From contig VGEP01000001.1 in the NCBI GenBank assembly GCA_016869215.1, forward strand, positions 167,358-231,357: a stretch of DNA of 64,000 nucleotides, given 5' to 3'. The notes below the pieces were generated by a model. It was not told the DNA's origin. It did no database searches and was given only the letters and a program-made list of their open reading frames with translations. The position numbers and the translations under genes are program-made. This document shows positions 16,708 to 25,764 of this stretch, piece by piece; positions within the stretch are counted from its first letter, which is position 1; every line of letters begins with the position of its first letter. The stretch comes from Alphaproteobacteria bacterium (GTDB lineage: Bacteria; Pseudomonadota; Alphaproteobacteria; Rhizobiales; Xanthobacteraceae).

Positions 16708-17645
16708 TGCAGACCCGCAAGCTCGGCAAAACAGGGATCGAAGTTTCCGCCGTCGGTGTCGGCTGCAACAACTTCGGCGGCCGGATGCCCGACATCGCTG
16801 CGGTGCGCGCCGTGGTTCACAAGGCGCTCGATCTTGGCGTGACGCTGTTCGACACCGCCGACGCTTACGGTAACAAGGGCGGCTCCGAGACAATGCTGGG
16901 CGAAATCCTAGGCCCCCGGCGCAAGGACGTGGTGCTCGCGACCAAGTTCGGCATGGCGATGAAGGAGCCGGGCTCCGGCGGAGCATCGGCGCGCTACATC
17001 GCGCAGGCGGTCGAGGCGAGTCTCAAGCGCCTGAAGACCGACTGGATCGACCTCTACCAGATGCACTATCCGGACCCCCGCACGCCCATCGACGAAACAA
17101 TCGTCGCGCTCGACCAGCTTGTCTGGCAGGGCAAGGTGCGCGCCATCGGCTGCTCCAACTGCTCGGCCAAGGAGGTCGAGGTGGCGCAGGTCGCGGCGGC
17201 GCAGGCGAAGCGGACGGCGTTTGCAACCAGCCAGGACGAGTACAGCCTTCTGGTGCGCGACATTGAGCCCGATCGGCTGCGGATCATGCAGCGCCACGGT
17301 ATGACGCTCCTCCCCTATGCACCGCTCGCAAGCGGCTTCCTGACCGGCAAATACCGCCGCAATGTGCCCTTGCCGAAAGGCGCCCGGCTGTCCTACAGCC
17401 GTCACCACGCCGACGATGTGGTGAACGAGCGAAACTGGCAAATGGTAGAGAGACTGAACGGTGTCGCTCAACGAACCGGCCGCTCCATGCTGGAACTGGC
17501 CTTCGGCTGGCTGCTCGCCAAGCCCGTCGTCGCGAGCGTGATCGCCGGTGCAAGCACGCCCGGGCAGATCGAGAGCAACGTCGCGGCCGGAAGGAACGCG
17601 CTTCCACCCGTGATTGTCGCGGAACTCGATCGCATTACCGGGTAA
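16707..17645 (+). CDS. Aldo/keto reductase
   Basis: A 312-residue NADPH-dependent (beta/alpha)8 reductase. Catalytic residues are visible: Asp and Tyr in LFDTADAYGNKG, Lys in VLATKFG, and His in YQMHYPD. The late segment VASVIAGASTPGQIESNV is the cofactor-binding loop. The ATG at 16707 overlaps the TGA of the upstream Gfo/Idh gene. It reduces an aldehyde or ketone or acts in reverse; the partner genes suggest alcohol/carbonyl interconversion of the pathway intermediate. Confidence 0.87.
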   Translation: MQTRKLGKTGIEVSAVGVGCNNFGGRMPDIAAVRAVVHKALDLGVTLFDTADAYGNKGGSETMLGEILGPRRKDVVLATKFGMAMKEPGSGGASARYIAQAVEASLKRLKTDWIDLYQMHYPDPRTPIDETIVALDQLVWQGKVRAIGCSNCSAKEVEVAQVAAAQAKRTAFATSQDEYSLLVRDIEPDRLRIMQRHGMTLLPYAPLASGFLTGKYRRNVPLPKGARLSYSRHHADDVVNERNWQMVERLNGVAQRTGRSMLELAFGWLLAKPVVASVIAGASTPGQIESNVAAGRNALPPVIVAELDRITG

Positions 17646-17648
17646 GTC

Positions 17649-18896
17649 ATGGCACAGCATCGCGCGCTCATCGTCGGTGGATCGGTCGGCGGATTATTCG
17701 CGGCGAACCTGCTGCGCGCCAGCGGTTGGGACGCGGTCGTGTTCGAGCGCAACCCGGAAGAGCTGACCGGCCGAGGCGCCGGCATCAGCACGCATCCGCA
17801 GTTGCACGACATCATGCGGCGGCTTGGCATCGCATTCGACGATTCCATGGGCATCACCGTGCGGGACGTGGTGTTCCTCGACCGCGACGGCCGCGCCTAT
17901 GTCGAACGCGACACGCACCGGGTGATGAGCTCGTGGGGCCGCATCTTCCGCTCGCTACGCGATATGGTGCCGGAGGGAAGCTACCGGCTCGGCATGTCGC
18001 TCACGCGCGTCGAGCAGGATGCAGGCGGCGTCACTGCAATCTTCGCCGACGGCACGCGCGAGCGCGGCGATCTTCTCGTGGGCGCCGACGGCAGCCGCTC
18101 GACGGTGCGCGAGCAGTTCCTGCCCGGACATCAACCGGAGTACGCGGGCTATGTCGCCTGGCGCGCCATGCTCGACGAGCGCGACATTCCGCCCGCGATC
18201 CACGCCGAGCTGTTCCACCGCTACACTTATTGCTTGCCGCCGGGCGAATTGTTCCTCGCCTACCCGGTCCCGGGCCGCAACAACGAAACGCAAGCCGGCC
18301 AGCGCGCCTATAACATCGTCTGGTACCGGCCGACGACGCCCGAGCGACTCGCCGACTTCTGCACCGATGCGGCGGGCAAATGCCACGGCACCGCCATCGC
18401 GCCCCCGCTGCTGCGCCCCGACGTCATCGCCTGGGCCAAGGCGCAGGCGCGCGCGCTGGTCGCGCCGCAGGTCGCGGAGATTTTCGAGCGCGATCCGCGG
18501 CCGTTCTTCCAGGCCATTTTCGATCTGGACGCGCCGCAGATCGCGTTCGGTCGCGTGGCGCTGCTCGGCGACGCAGCCTTCGTCGCGCGGCCGCATCCGG
18601 GCGCGGGCACGACCAAGGCCGCGCTCGACGCCGCCAAGCTTGCGGACTCGATCGCGGCCCACGGCCTGGAGCGTGGGCTTACCGCCTATCAGCGCGAGCA
18701 GAAGGCATTCGGCAGCGGCATCGTCGCGCTGGGCCGCCGCGAGGGCGCGTTCCTGACCGACTGGCTGAAACCGCCGACGGAACGCACATATCCCTGGCAG
18801 ACCTGGGACATCGAGGAACTGATGCACTCGCACAATTCCCGCAGCGCCGAGGTCCGCAAGGTCCTCGACGCGAGCCGTAACCTGGGTGCAGCATGA
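17649..18896 (+). CDS. FAD-dependent aromatic hydroxylase (2,6-dihydroxypyridine 3-monooxygenase-like)
   Basis: A 415-residue single-component flavoprotein monooxygenase. FAD motifs are ALIVGGSVGGLFAANLLR at the N-terminus, DLLVGADGSRSTVR in the middle and ALLGDAAFVARPHPGAGTTKA later. The segment after the first motif (ERNPEELTGRGAGISTHPQL) and the PHPGAG form resemble dihydroxypyridine hydroxylases such as DhpH and NicC-related enzymes more than p-hydroxybenzoate hydroxylase. It would hydroxylate a phenolic or hydroxypyridine ring with NAD(P)H and O2. It starts 3 bases after the aldo/keto reductase stop. Confidence 0.82.
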   Translation: MAQHRALIVGGSVGGLFAANLLRASGWDAVVFERNPEELTGRGAGISTHPQLHDIMRRLGIAFDDSMGITVRDVVFLDRDGRAYVERDTHRVMSSWGRIFRSLRDMVPEGSYRLGMSLTRVEQDAGGVTAIFADGTRERGDLLVGADGSRSTVREQFLPGHQPEYAGYVAWRAMLDERDIPPAIHAELFHRYTYCLPPGELFLAYPVPGRNNETQAGQRAYNIVWYRPTTPERLADFCTDAAGKCHGTAIAPPLLRPDVIAWAKAQARALVAPQVAEIFERDPRPFFQAIFDLDAPQIAFGRVALLGDAAFVARPHPGAGTTKAALDAAKLADSIAAHGLERGLTAYQREQKAFGSGIVALGRREGAFLTDWLKPPTERTYPWQTWDIEELMHSHNSRSAEVRKVLDASRNLGAA

Positions 18897-18912
18897 GCGC
18901 GGAGGTGCCCCT

Positions 18913-20112
18913 ATGAGCCCGAGCCGACTGGCCGTCGTCAGCGACGATGCCGCAACCGCCGTCCTCGAACGCGCCCGTGCGCTGGTTCCCGTTCTGGCGC
19001 AGCGCTCCCCCGACACCGAACGCAATCGCCGCGTTCCGGACGAAACCATCGCGGACTTCCACCGCGCGGGACTGTTCCGCGTGCTGCAGCCCAAACGCTT
19101 TGGCGGGCTTGAACTCGATTTCAAGGTCTTCGCCTCGATCACGCGCGAACTGGCGCGCGGCTGCGGCTCCAGCGCCTGGGTCTATGCCGTCGTCGAGGAG
19201 CTGTTCTGGACGCTCGCGACCTTCCCCGAGGAAGCGCAGAAGGAGGTCTGGAACGAGGACGACACCGCGCTGGCCTGCGCCGCACTCATGCCGTCCGGCT
19301 CCGGCGTGCGCGACGGCGACGGCTGGCGGCTCAACGGCGACTGGCATTTCTTGAGCGGATCCGACCACGCCTCCTGGGTGTTCCTGACCGCGAACTGCGA
19401 CAACGGAAGCGGCGGCCGGGAAATCCGGAACTTCTTCGTCCGCGCCCGCGAGCTGCAATTCGTCGACGACTGGAACGTGATGGGCCTCGTCGGCACCGGC
19501 TCGAAGAGCGTCAAGGTCGACAACGTGTTCGTACCCGCACACCGCTCGGTGCGCTACGATGACATCATCGCGGGCACCGCACCGGGCAGCCGCGTCCATC
19601 CGCAATATCCGATGTGCCGCGCGCCGCGCCGCTACGTGACCGCGTTCTCGATCTCACCCGTTCTGGTGGGCCTCGCCAACCGCGCACTCGACATCACCAC
19701 CGGCATGGTGCGCAGCAAGCTCAATTCCGGCTCGGTCCCCGAAGACTTCGAGATCGTGCAGCAGAAGATTGCCGAGAGCGCGGCCGATATCGCGACCGCC
19801 AACATGATTCTCGATACGTCGCTGCAGCGATGCGTCGACACGCTGAACGAGAACATGCCGATCGGCGCAGACGCTGTCGCCGAAAACCGCCTGATGGCAT
19901 CCTACATGATGCGGCTGTCGAAGCAGGCGGTGGAGCGGCTGTGCTCGCTCAGCGGCTCGCGCTGGGCGTTCAACAGCCACCCGATGCAGATCGTATTGCG
20001 CGACATGCTGGTCGGCGCGACCCACCGCAGTTACAACTGGGAGGCGATGGCGCGCGAATACAGCCAGAGCATCGGCATCGCCCGCGGGGGAGCAGCGCCG
20101 GTCGGGCCTTGA
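18913..20112 (+). CDS. Acyl-CoA dehydrogenase-fold flavin-dependent monooxygenase (HsaA-like), second copy
   Basis: A 399-residue two-component-type hydroxylase, paralogous to the one at 4714-5925. They share the middle region (GLVGTGSKSVKVDNVFVPAHRSV) and the CGSSAW motif early on. It needs reduced flavin from a reductase encoded elsewhere. I chose ATG at 18913 because GGAGGTG precedes it; an upstream in-frame ATG at 18886 overlaps the end of the previous gene and would remove family alignment. It belongs to the 13962-21917 plus-strand run. Confidence 0.83.
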   Translation: MSPSRLAVVSDDAATAVLERARALVPVLAQRSPDTERNRRVPDETIADFHRAGLFRVLQPKRFGGLELDFKVFASITRELARGCGSSAWVYAVVEELFWTLATFPEEAQKEVWNEDDTALACAALMPSGSGVRDGDGWRLNGDWHFLSGSDHASWVFLTANCDNGSGGREIRNFFVRARELQFVDDWNVMGLVGTGSKSVKVDNVFVPAHRSVRYDDIIAGTAPGSRVHPQYPMCRAPRRYVTAFSISPVLVGLANRALDITTGMVRSKLNSGSVPEDFEIVQQKIAESAADIATANMILDTSLQRCVDTLNENMPIGADAVAENRLMASYMMRLSKQAVERLCSLSGSRWAFNSHPMQIVLRDMLVGATHRSYNWEAMAREYSQSIGIARGGAAPVGP

Positions 20113-20168
20113 GGCGGCGCTTGAGCCAATAGCGGCCACGACACAAAGAGGGCCGAGGGGAGGACGGA

Positions 20169-21917
20169 ATGAGCTACCGCGAAGTCAGCGAAATCCGCGA
20201 CGGCATGCGGATCGACTGGGACCTGCCGATCGAGATGGACGACGGCGTGGTACTGCGCTGCGACGTCTATCGGCCGGTCAAGCCCGGCCGCTATCCGGTT
20301 CTCATCACGTACGGGCCCTACGGCAAGTGGCTGCATTTCGCCGACCTCTACAAGGAGCAGTGGGAGCGGATGTGCGAAATCCATCCCGACGTTCCGACCG
20401 GCTCCACCAACAAGTATCAGCAGTGGGAGGTCGTCGACCCCGAGAAGTGGGTGCCGGACGGCTATGCCTGCGTGCGCGTCGACAGCCGCGGCGCGGGCCG
20501 CTCGCCAGGCGTCATCGACATCTGGTCGCTGCGCGAGGCGCAGGACTTCGCGATCTGCGTCGACTGGGCGGGCGTCCAGCCGTGGTCGAACGGCAAGGTC
20601 GGCATCAACGGCATTTCCTACTACGCCGAGAACGCCTGGAAGTGCGCGTCCTTGCAGCCCAAGCATCTCGCCGCGATGTGCCTGTGGGAAGGCGCCGCCG
20701 ACTTCTACCGCGACATGGCGCACCACGGCGGCATCTTCTGCACCTTCACCAAGAACTGGTCGCAATCGCAGGTCTGGCCGCTGCAGCACGGGCGCGGCAC
20801 GCGCGGCTACCGCAGCCGCATGAACGGCGACTGGGTCTCGGGGCCGCTGGAACTGACCGAGGAGGAGCTCGGCGCCAACCGCCGCAATTTCTACGAGGAT
20901 TGTCTCGCCCACAAGCTCGACACCGACTGGTTCTGGCAGTCGCGCATGCCGGACTGGTCGAAGGTCAAGGTGCCGCTGTTCTCCGCCTCCAACTGGGGCG
21001 GTCAGGGCCTGCACCCGCGCGGCAATTACGAGGGCTTCACGCGCGCCGCATCGAAGCAGAAGTGGCTCGAATGCCACGGCCTCGAACACTGGACGCATTT
21101 CTACACCGACTACGGCGTTTCGCTGCAGAAGAAGTTCTTCGGCTACTTCCTGAAGGGCGAGAAGACCGGCTGGGACAAGCAGCCCAAGGTGCTTCTGCAG
21201 GTGCGGCACCCGGATAAATTTGTGGAGCGCGCCGAAACGCAGTGGCCGCTCAAGCGCACCCAATGGACCAAGTTTTTCCTCGATCCCGCCGGCTTCACCA
21301 TGTCGACCAAGCGGCAGGCGAAGAAGGCCTCCGTCACCTACAAGGGTCTGGGCGACGGTGTGACGTTCCTGACCGAACCCTTGAAGAAGGCCACCGAAAT
21401 CACCGGGCCGATCGCGGCCAAGCTCTGGGTGTCGTCGGCGACCGAAGACGCCGATCTGTTCCTGGTGCTGCGTGCGTTCTCGCCGGACTTCAAGGAGCTG
21501 ACCTTCCAGGGCGCACTCGACGAACACACCCCAATCGCCCAAGGCTGGCTGCGCGTATCGCACCGCAAGCTCGACAAGAAGCTCTCCCTGCCCTACCGGC
21601 CGTACCACACCCACGATGAGGAGCAGAAGCTCAAGAAGGGCGAGATCGTGGAATGCGACGTCGAGGTCTGGCCGACCTGCGTCGTGGTGCCGGCGGGCTA
21701 TCGCATCGCGCTCAGCGTGCGCGGCAAGGATTACGTCTACCCCGGCGGCGCGTCCGCAGGCCTCAAAACGCTCGGCACCGCCTGGACCGGCTGCGGCCCG
21801 TTCCAGCACAACGAGCCGCGCGACCGCCCGCCCGAGGTGTTCGGCGGCGACGTGATGCTGCACACCGGCCCCGGCCGCAACGCCTACGTGCTGCTGCCCG
21901 TCATACCGGGGAAGTGA
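20169..21917 (+). CDS. CocE/NonD-family alpha/beta hydrolase (paralogue 2)
   Basis: A 582-residue cytoplasmic hydrolase with the same architecture as the copies at 13962 and 61837. The N-terminal signature is SEIRDGMRIDWDLPIEMDDG; the nucleophilic serine lies in INGISYYAENAW; the jelly-roll domain starts at EITGPIAAKLWVSS. AGGGGAGG precedes the ATG. It ends a plus-strand run with a flavin hydroxylase and converges on the HpaB-type gene. Differences around the nucleophile between the three copies (SYYSMNQ, SYYAENA, SYYASNQ) hint at different substrates. Confidence 0.87.
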   Translation: MSYREVSEIRDGMRIDWDLPIEMDDGVVLRCDVYRPVKPGRYPVLITYGPYGKWLHFADLYKEQWERMCEIHPDVPTGSTNKYQQWEVVDPEKWVPDGYACVRVDSRGAGRSPGVIDIWSLREAQDFAICVDWAGVQPWSNGKVGINGISYYAENAWKCASLQPKHLAAMCLWEGAADFYRDMAHHGGIFCTFTKNWSQSQVWPLQHGRGTRGYRSRMNGDWVSGPLELTEEELGANRRNFYEDCLAHKLDTDWFWQSRMPDWSKVKVPLFSASNWGGQGLHPRGNYEGFTRAASKQKWLECHGLEHWTHFYTDYGVSLQKKFFGYFLKGEKTGWDKQPKVLLQVRHPDKFVERAETQWPLKRTQWTKFFLDPAGFTMSTKRQAKKASVTYKGLGDGVTFLTEPLKKATEITGPIAAKLWVSSATEDADLFLVLRAFSPDFKELTFQGALDEHTPIAQGWLRVSHRKLDKKLSLPYRPYHTHDEEQKLKKGEIVECDVEVWPTCVVVPAGYRIALSVRGKDYVYPGGASAGLKTLGTAWTGCGPFQHNEPRDRPPEVFGGDVMLHTGPGRNAYVLLPVIPGK

Positions 21918-21959
21918 GGCGCGAGAAGACACTCCGACGTCATGGCGAGGGGCGCAGGT

Positions 21960-23432
21960 TTATTCCGCGGCCTGGCGCTTGGGCTTCGGCACGTCGTAGC
22001 CGGCCATCAGCTTGTCGACGAGCGCATTGAACTCGGCCCAGGGCGTCTCGCGATAGGAGTGGTTGCGAATAATGAACGACGCGCCGGCGTAGAACTTTTC
22101 GTATTGCAGGTGCCGGCCGGCGAACTCCGAGCCGGTCATGTCCCAGGCGAGCTTGAACAGCTTCATCCGCGTGGTCGAATCCGCCTGAGGGGTCTGCCAG
22201 TAGGTGTCGAATTGCTGGGCCAGCGCCTGGTCTTCCAGCACCGAGATGTCGGCCGGCATCTGGAACACGCCGCCGCCGCACAGCGTGCGCAACTCGTCGA
22301 TGAAGCGGCTGTAATTCTGCGTGCACCACTCCAGGCCGGCGTACATGACGCGCCGGTTGAAGCACACATAGCCCTCCGGCCAGCTCTCGAAGGCGTTGAT
22401 CTGGCCGTTCACCAGCCCGCCGATCGTGGCCTCGATTGCCGCCATTTCGCCGAGCTTCTCGCGCACCGCAGGCACCTGGTCGGCGCCGGTCGCGTGCGCG
22501 ATCCGGCTGCACAGGCCGAGCAGCAGCCGCATCTTCGACCAGTAGCGCACGTTGGACTGGTGGTTGCCGAAACAGTGGCTCGCGGTCTTGATGTAGATGT
22601 CGCGCGACAAGAGCGCGTCGTCATGCACGAATACCTTCTCCCACGGCACCTTGACCTCGTCGCACATCAACATCGAGTCGCTTTCGTCGTACCTCCACGC
22701 CAGCGGCGAATCGAACTCCGACGTAAGCCCCGCAGCCGCAGGCTTGCGCGACCACAGCGACAGGCCCGGGGCGTTGCAGGGAATCGCACAGGTGATCGCC
22801 TCCTTCTTCTGGTCGGGCGCGAGCGGTATGACGTTGCCGATCCAGATTTCGTTGGCATAGAGCGCGCCGGTCGCTAGCATCTTCATGCCGGAGACGACCA
22901 CGCCGCCGTCCTCCTCGCGCACGACGCGCAAGGTCGGCAGCGGAATGTTCTGCTTGTGATAGAATTCGGGATTGCGCGCGGCCTGCGGCGGTACCACGGC
23001 GTAGACCACATACAAGTCGTTGTCGCGGATGTGGCGGTAGTATGTCTCCAGATTGTCTGCGAACGCATGCGGCTTCGGCAGTGCGTCCGGCTTCATCGAC
23101 ATGCCGGTGACGAACGACGCCACGTGATCGGGCGAGCGCCCAAACATGCCGTAGGTAAAGTCGGCGATCCGCCGATGTCCCAGCATTCGGCGCTGGAGGT
23201 CGTCCCGCGTCCTCGGACGCAGGAAATAGATCGAGTGGCGGTTGCCGTCCTTCTCGTAGGTCAAGAGGTCGCGATTGGCCGGATCGGCCTTCAGATCGTA
23301 TATGCCGGCCACGGTCTGCGCCGCGCCGGCGAATGCCGGATGCCGGGTGACGTCGTCGATCCGCTCGCCGCCCACATAGACCACACGGCCGTCGCGCAGG
23401 GTTTCAAGATGCTCTTTGCCCGTGCGCAGCAT
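21960..23432 (-). CDS. 4-hydroxyphenylacetate 3-hydroxylase-family (HpaB) oxygenase
   Basis: A 490-residue HpaB-type FADH2-dependent monooxygenase, full length for the family. It begins LRTGKEHLETLRDGRVVYVGGERIDDV, the standard start, and carries the FAD/substrate-binding stretch ARNPEFYHKQNIPLPTLRVVREEDGGVVVSGMKMLATGA. It would ortho-hydroxylate a phenol to a catechol with flavin supplied by an HpaC-like reductase, which is not in this window. The product would suit the LigAB-like ring-cleavage enzymes. It is divergent from the maleate-isomerase-like gene, with 76 bases between. Confidence 0.88.
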   Translation of the reverse strand: MLRTGKEHLETLRDGRVVYVGGERIDDVTRHPAFAGAAQTVAGIYDLKADPANRDLLTYEKDGNRHSIYFLRPRTRDDLQRRMLGHRRIADFTYGMFGRSPDHVASFVTGMSMKPDALPKPHAFADNLETYYRHIRDNDLYVVYAVVPPQAARNPEFYHKQNIPLPTLRVVREEDGGVVVSGMKMLATGALYANEIWIGNVIPLAPDQKKEAITCAIPCNAPGLSLWSRKPAAAGLTSEFDSPLAWRYDESDSMLMCDEVKVPWEKVFVHDDALLSRDIYIKTASHCFGNHQSNVRYWSKMRLLLGLCSRIAHATGADQVPAVREKLGEMAAIEATIGGLVNGQINAFESWPEGYVCFNRRVMYAGLEWCTQNYSRFIDELRTLCGGGVFQMPADISVLEDQALAQQFDTYWQTPQADSTTRMKLFKLAWDMTGSEFAGRHLQYEKFYAGASFIIRNHSYRETPWAEFNALVDKLMAGYDVPKPKRQAAE

Positions 23433-23508
23433 GTCGGCCCGCTCCCCGTTGAGGTGATCGCGCTAGAAGTCCTATCATGCCCGGTCACACGAACCGGGCA
23501 AGCCATCC

Positions 23509-24252
23509 ATGACCGACTCTCTCGGGTTCCGGAAGAAATTCGCCGTCATCGCGCCGTCCACCAACACGTCGGTGCAACCCGAGATGGACGCGATGCGGCC
23601 GCGCGGCGTCACCAATCACTACGGCCGCATCATGATCCCGAACGATCCGGTCCGGAACGACGACGACTTCAACCGCCTGATGGACAACATCCGCAAGGAG
23701 ATGATGCAGACCGTCGACCAGGTGATGACCTGCGAGCCCGACTATCTCGTGATGGGCATGTCGTCGGAGACGTTCTGGGACGGGCTCGAAGGCAGCCAAA
23801 AGTTGCAGCAGCGGGTCGAGCAGCGCGCCGGCATCAAGGTCTGCATGGGATCGGACGCCTCCCAGGAAGCGCTGAAACGATACGGCGCGCGGCGCATCTC
23901 GGTCATCACGCCCTACATGCCTGTCGGCGACGCGCAGGTGCGGCGGTTCTTCGAGGATTGCGGGTTCGACATCGTGAAGCTGAAGGGCCTGCGCGGCACC
24001 AGCCCGGTTCAGTACGCGCACATTTCCGAGCGCCAGTTGCGCGACGCCATCAACGAGGTCAACGGCCCGGACGTGGACGCGATCATCCAGGTGGGCACCA
24101 ATCTCGCGATGGCGCGGCTTGCCGGCATCGCCGAGTTCTGGCTCGACAAGCCGGTGCTCGCGATCAACACCTGCATCTACTGGTGGGCGCTCCGCCAAAA
24201 CGGCATCGACGACAAGGTCGACGGCTTCGGCTCGCTGCTGCTCGAACACTAG
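23509..24252 (+). CDS. Maleate isomerase / arylmalonate decarboxylase-family protein
   Basis: A 247-residue protein of the Asp/Glu racemase superfamily, in the maleate cis-trans isomerase and arylmalonate decarboxylase branch. The start (RKKFAVIAPSTNTSVQPEM) is typical. One active-site cysteine is present at Cys222 (INTCIYWW). The position of the other, expected near residue 85, reads MGMSSETFW with serine. True maleate isomerases use two cysteines, so this may be a decarboxylase-like or divergent enzyme. In nicotinate-type degradation, maleate isomerase follows maleamate amidase; an amidase of that class is at 4057. Confidence 0.78.
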   Translation: MTDSLGFRKKFAVIAPSTNTSVQPEMDAMRPRGVTNHYGRIMIPNDPVRNDDDFNRLMDNIRKEMMQTVDQVMTCEPDYLVMGMSSETFWDGLEGSQKLQQRVEQRAGIKVCMGSDASQEALKRYGARRISVITPYMPVGDAQVRRFFEDCGFDIVKLKGLRGTSPVQYAHISERQLRDAINEVNGPDVDAIIQVGTNLAMARLAGIAEFWLDKPVLAINTCIYWWALRQNGIDDKVDGFGSLLLEH

Positions 24253-24309
24253 CGGGCGGATGCGGGCGGGCAGCCGCATGATCGCGTCGGGACGAGACGG
24301 GGGTCGATC

Positions 24310-25035
24310 ATGAGCGAACCGGGGCTGACGCCGCCGCACCGGCGGCCTGCGGCGCGGCCGCAATGCGCCATTTGCCACGAGCCGCTACGCGACGGGATAG
24401 CCTTCGGCATGGTTCGGCCGTCTCTGGCAAACGGTCTTGCCGCAGCACATCCGCAGCTTTTGCCCAACGACCTAATCTGCCGCAGGCATTTGACGGAGGA
24501 ACGCACGCGCTATGTCGAGCAACTCCTGGAGCGCGAGCGCGGCGAGATTTCGCAGCTCGAACGCCAGGTGGTCGAAAGCCTCGCACGCGAGGCGACCATC
24601 GTGCAGGACGTCGAATCCGCCTGGGAAGGCAAACGTAGTTTCGGCGAACGGATGGCCGACTTTATCGCCGACTTCGGCGGAAGCTGGAACTTCATCATCG
24701 CGTTCTTCGTGGTTCTGCTGATCTGGATGGGCTTCAACCTCTGGGCCGTGACGCACGGCGCGTTCGACCCTTATCCCTTCATCCTGCTCAACCTGGTGCT
24801 GTCGTGTCTGGCCGCAATCCAGGCGCCGATCATCATGATGAGCCAGAAGCGGCAGGAGGCGAAGGACCGGCTGCGGTCGCAGAACGACTATCGCGTCAAT
24901 TTGAAGGCCGAGCTCGAGATCAGGCATCTACACGAGAAGCTCGACCACCTGATCAACCGGCAATGGGAGCGACTCGCGGAGATCCAGCAGATTCAGCTTG
25001 AGATCATGGAGGATCTCGCCGTCAGAAAGCGCTGA
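24310..25035 (+). CDS. DUF1003 membrane protein with N-terminal zinc-ribbon-like segment
   Basis: A 241-residue protein. The N-terminus has CAICHEPL and a later CRRHL, a possible small metal site. A helical linker rich in Glu and Arg follows (about 58-100), then two transmembrane helices (WNFIIAFFVVLLIWMGFNLWAV and FILLNLVLSCLAAIQAPIIMM) and a charged coiled C-terminal tail. This is the DUF1003 (cyclic nucleotide-binding protein-like CorA-adjacent) pattern; its function is unknown. It is not obviously part of the catabolic pathway. Confidence 0.82.
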   Translation: MSEPGLTPPHRRPAARPQCAICHEPLRDGIAFGMVRPSLANGLAAAHPQLLPNDLICRRHLTEERTRYVEQLLERERGEISQLERQVVESLAREATIVQDVESAWEGKRSFGERMADFIADFGGSWNFIIAFFVVLLIWMGFNLWAVTHGAFDPYPFILLNLVLSCLAAIQAPIIMMSQKRQEAKDRLRSQNDYRVNLKAELEIRHLHEKLDHLINRQWERLAEIQQIQLEIMEDLAVRKR

Positions 25036-25113
25036 CGCAGGACCGGCACCGCGTCACGACCGCAACGGCAGCGGGCCGGATGGCGTCTCGAAGACGACCG
25101 GCCGCAGCCGCCG

Positions 25114-25494
25114 TCACTCCGGAACGTAATAGTGCGTCTCCAGCAGCAGGCAGCCGGTCTTGGACGTGAACGGCCCGTGATAGACGCCCGGCGGCCGCAC
25201 GCAGTAGGTCGGACCGGTGAACGATTCCCCGCCCTGGCCCTTTTCGTCGCTGCCGCAAACGAGGTCGCCGGACACCAGGAACACCTCTTCCCAATAGTCG
25301 TGCACGAATGGGACGGTCGAAAACGCGCCGGGTTCGATCTTCAGGATACGGGTGCGGTTGCCGACCTTGTTCTTCTCGTCGAGCGAGCCAGCAATGATCT
25401 TCTCCGAGAAGCCCCATGGGTAGCCCGGAACGGTGTGAAAACCGTTCTTCATGTCGACCCCATGGAATTCCTTGTGGCCCTTGTTGTAGCCCAT
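25114..25494 (-). CDS. Small cupin-domain protein
   Basis: A 126-residue single-domain cupin. The first motif region reads FVHDYWEEVFLVSGDLVCG with His and Glu metal ligands, and the second GPTYCVRPPGVYHGPFTSKTGCLLLETHYY. GAGGAGGA precedes the ATG. Small cupins in catabolic clusters act as dioxygenases, isomerases or binding proteins, and the role here is unknown. It is divergent from the F420 operon; the 270 bases between hold both promoters. Confidence 0.78.
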   Translation of the reverse strand: MGYNKGHKEFHGVDMKNGFHTVPGYPWGFSEKIIAGSLDEKNKVGNRTRILKIEPGAFSTVPFVHDYWEEVFLVSGDLVCGSDEKGQGGESFTGPTYCVRPPGVYHGPFTSKTGCLLLETHYYVPE

Positions 25495-25764
25495 GTCGTC
25501 CTCCTCCGGCCTTCGTCACCGCACTTTGATCCATGCCCCCGCGCCGGGGCAACCGGTTTCCATCGGCATCGATACGGTGCAACGGGCACACGGCGCAAGT
25601 ATTGCGCGTTGCAGAGCCGGCATGGTCCCCTTCGGGCGGCCGGAATTGTGCCGCCCAGTGCGCTATGATTACGATCCTGCTGCGACGCCGAAAGCGCCCC
25701 CGGCGGGAACGCCGCGCATCGCAAGCCGCCGCGACGCAACCGACACGGTCCGGAGAACGAACCC

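Noticed and set aside
20031..21932. Minus-strand open frame of over 630 codons opposite CocE paralogue 2
   Set aside because: An antisense shadow in GC-rich DNA; the plus-strand hydrolase is complete and conserved.
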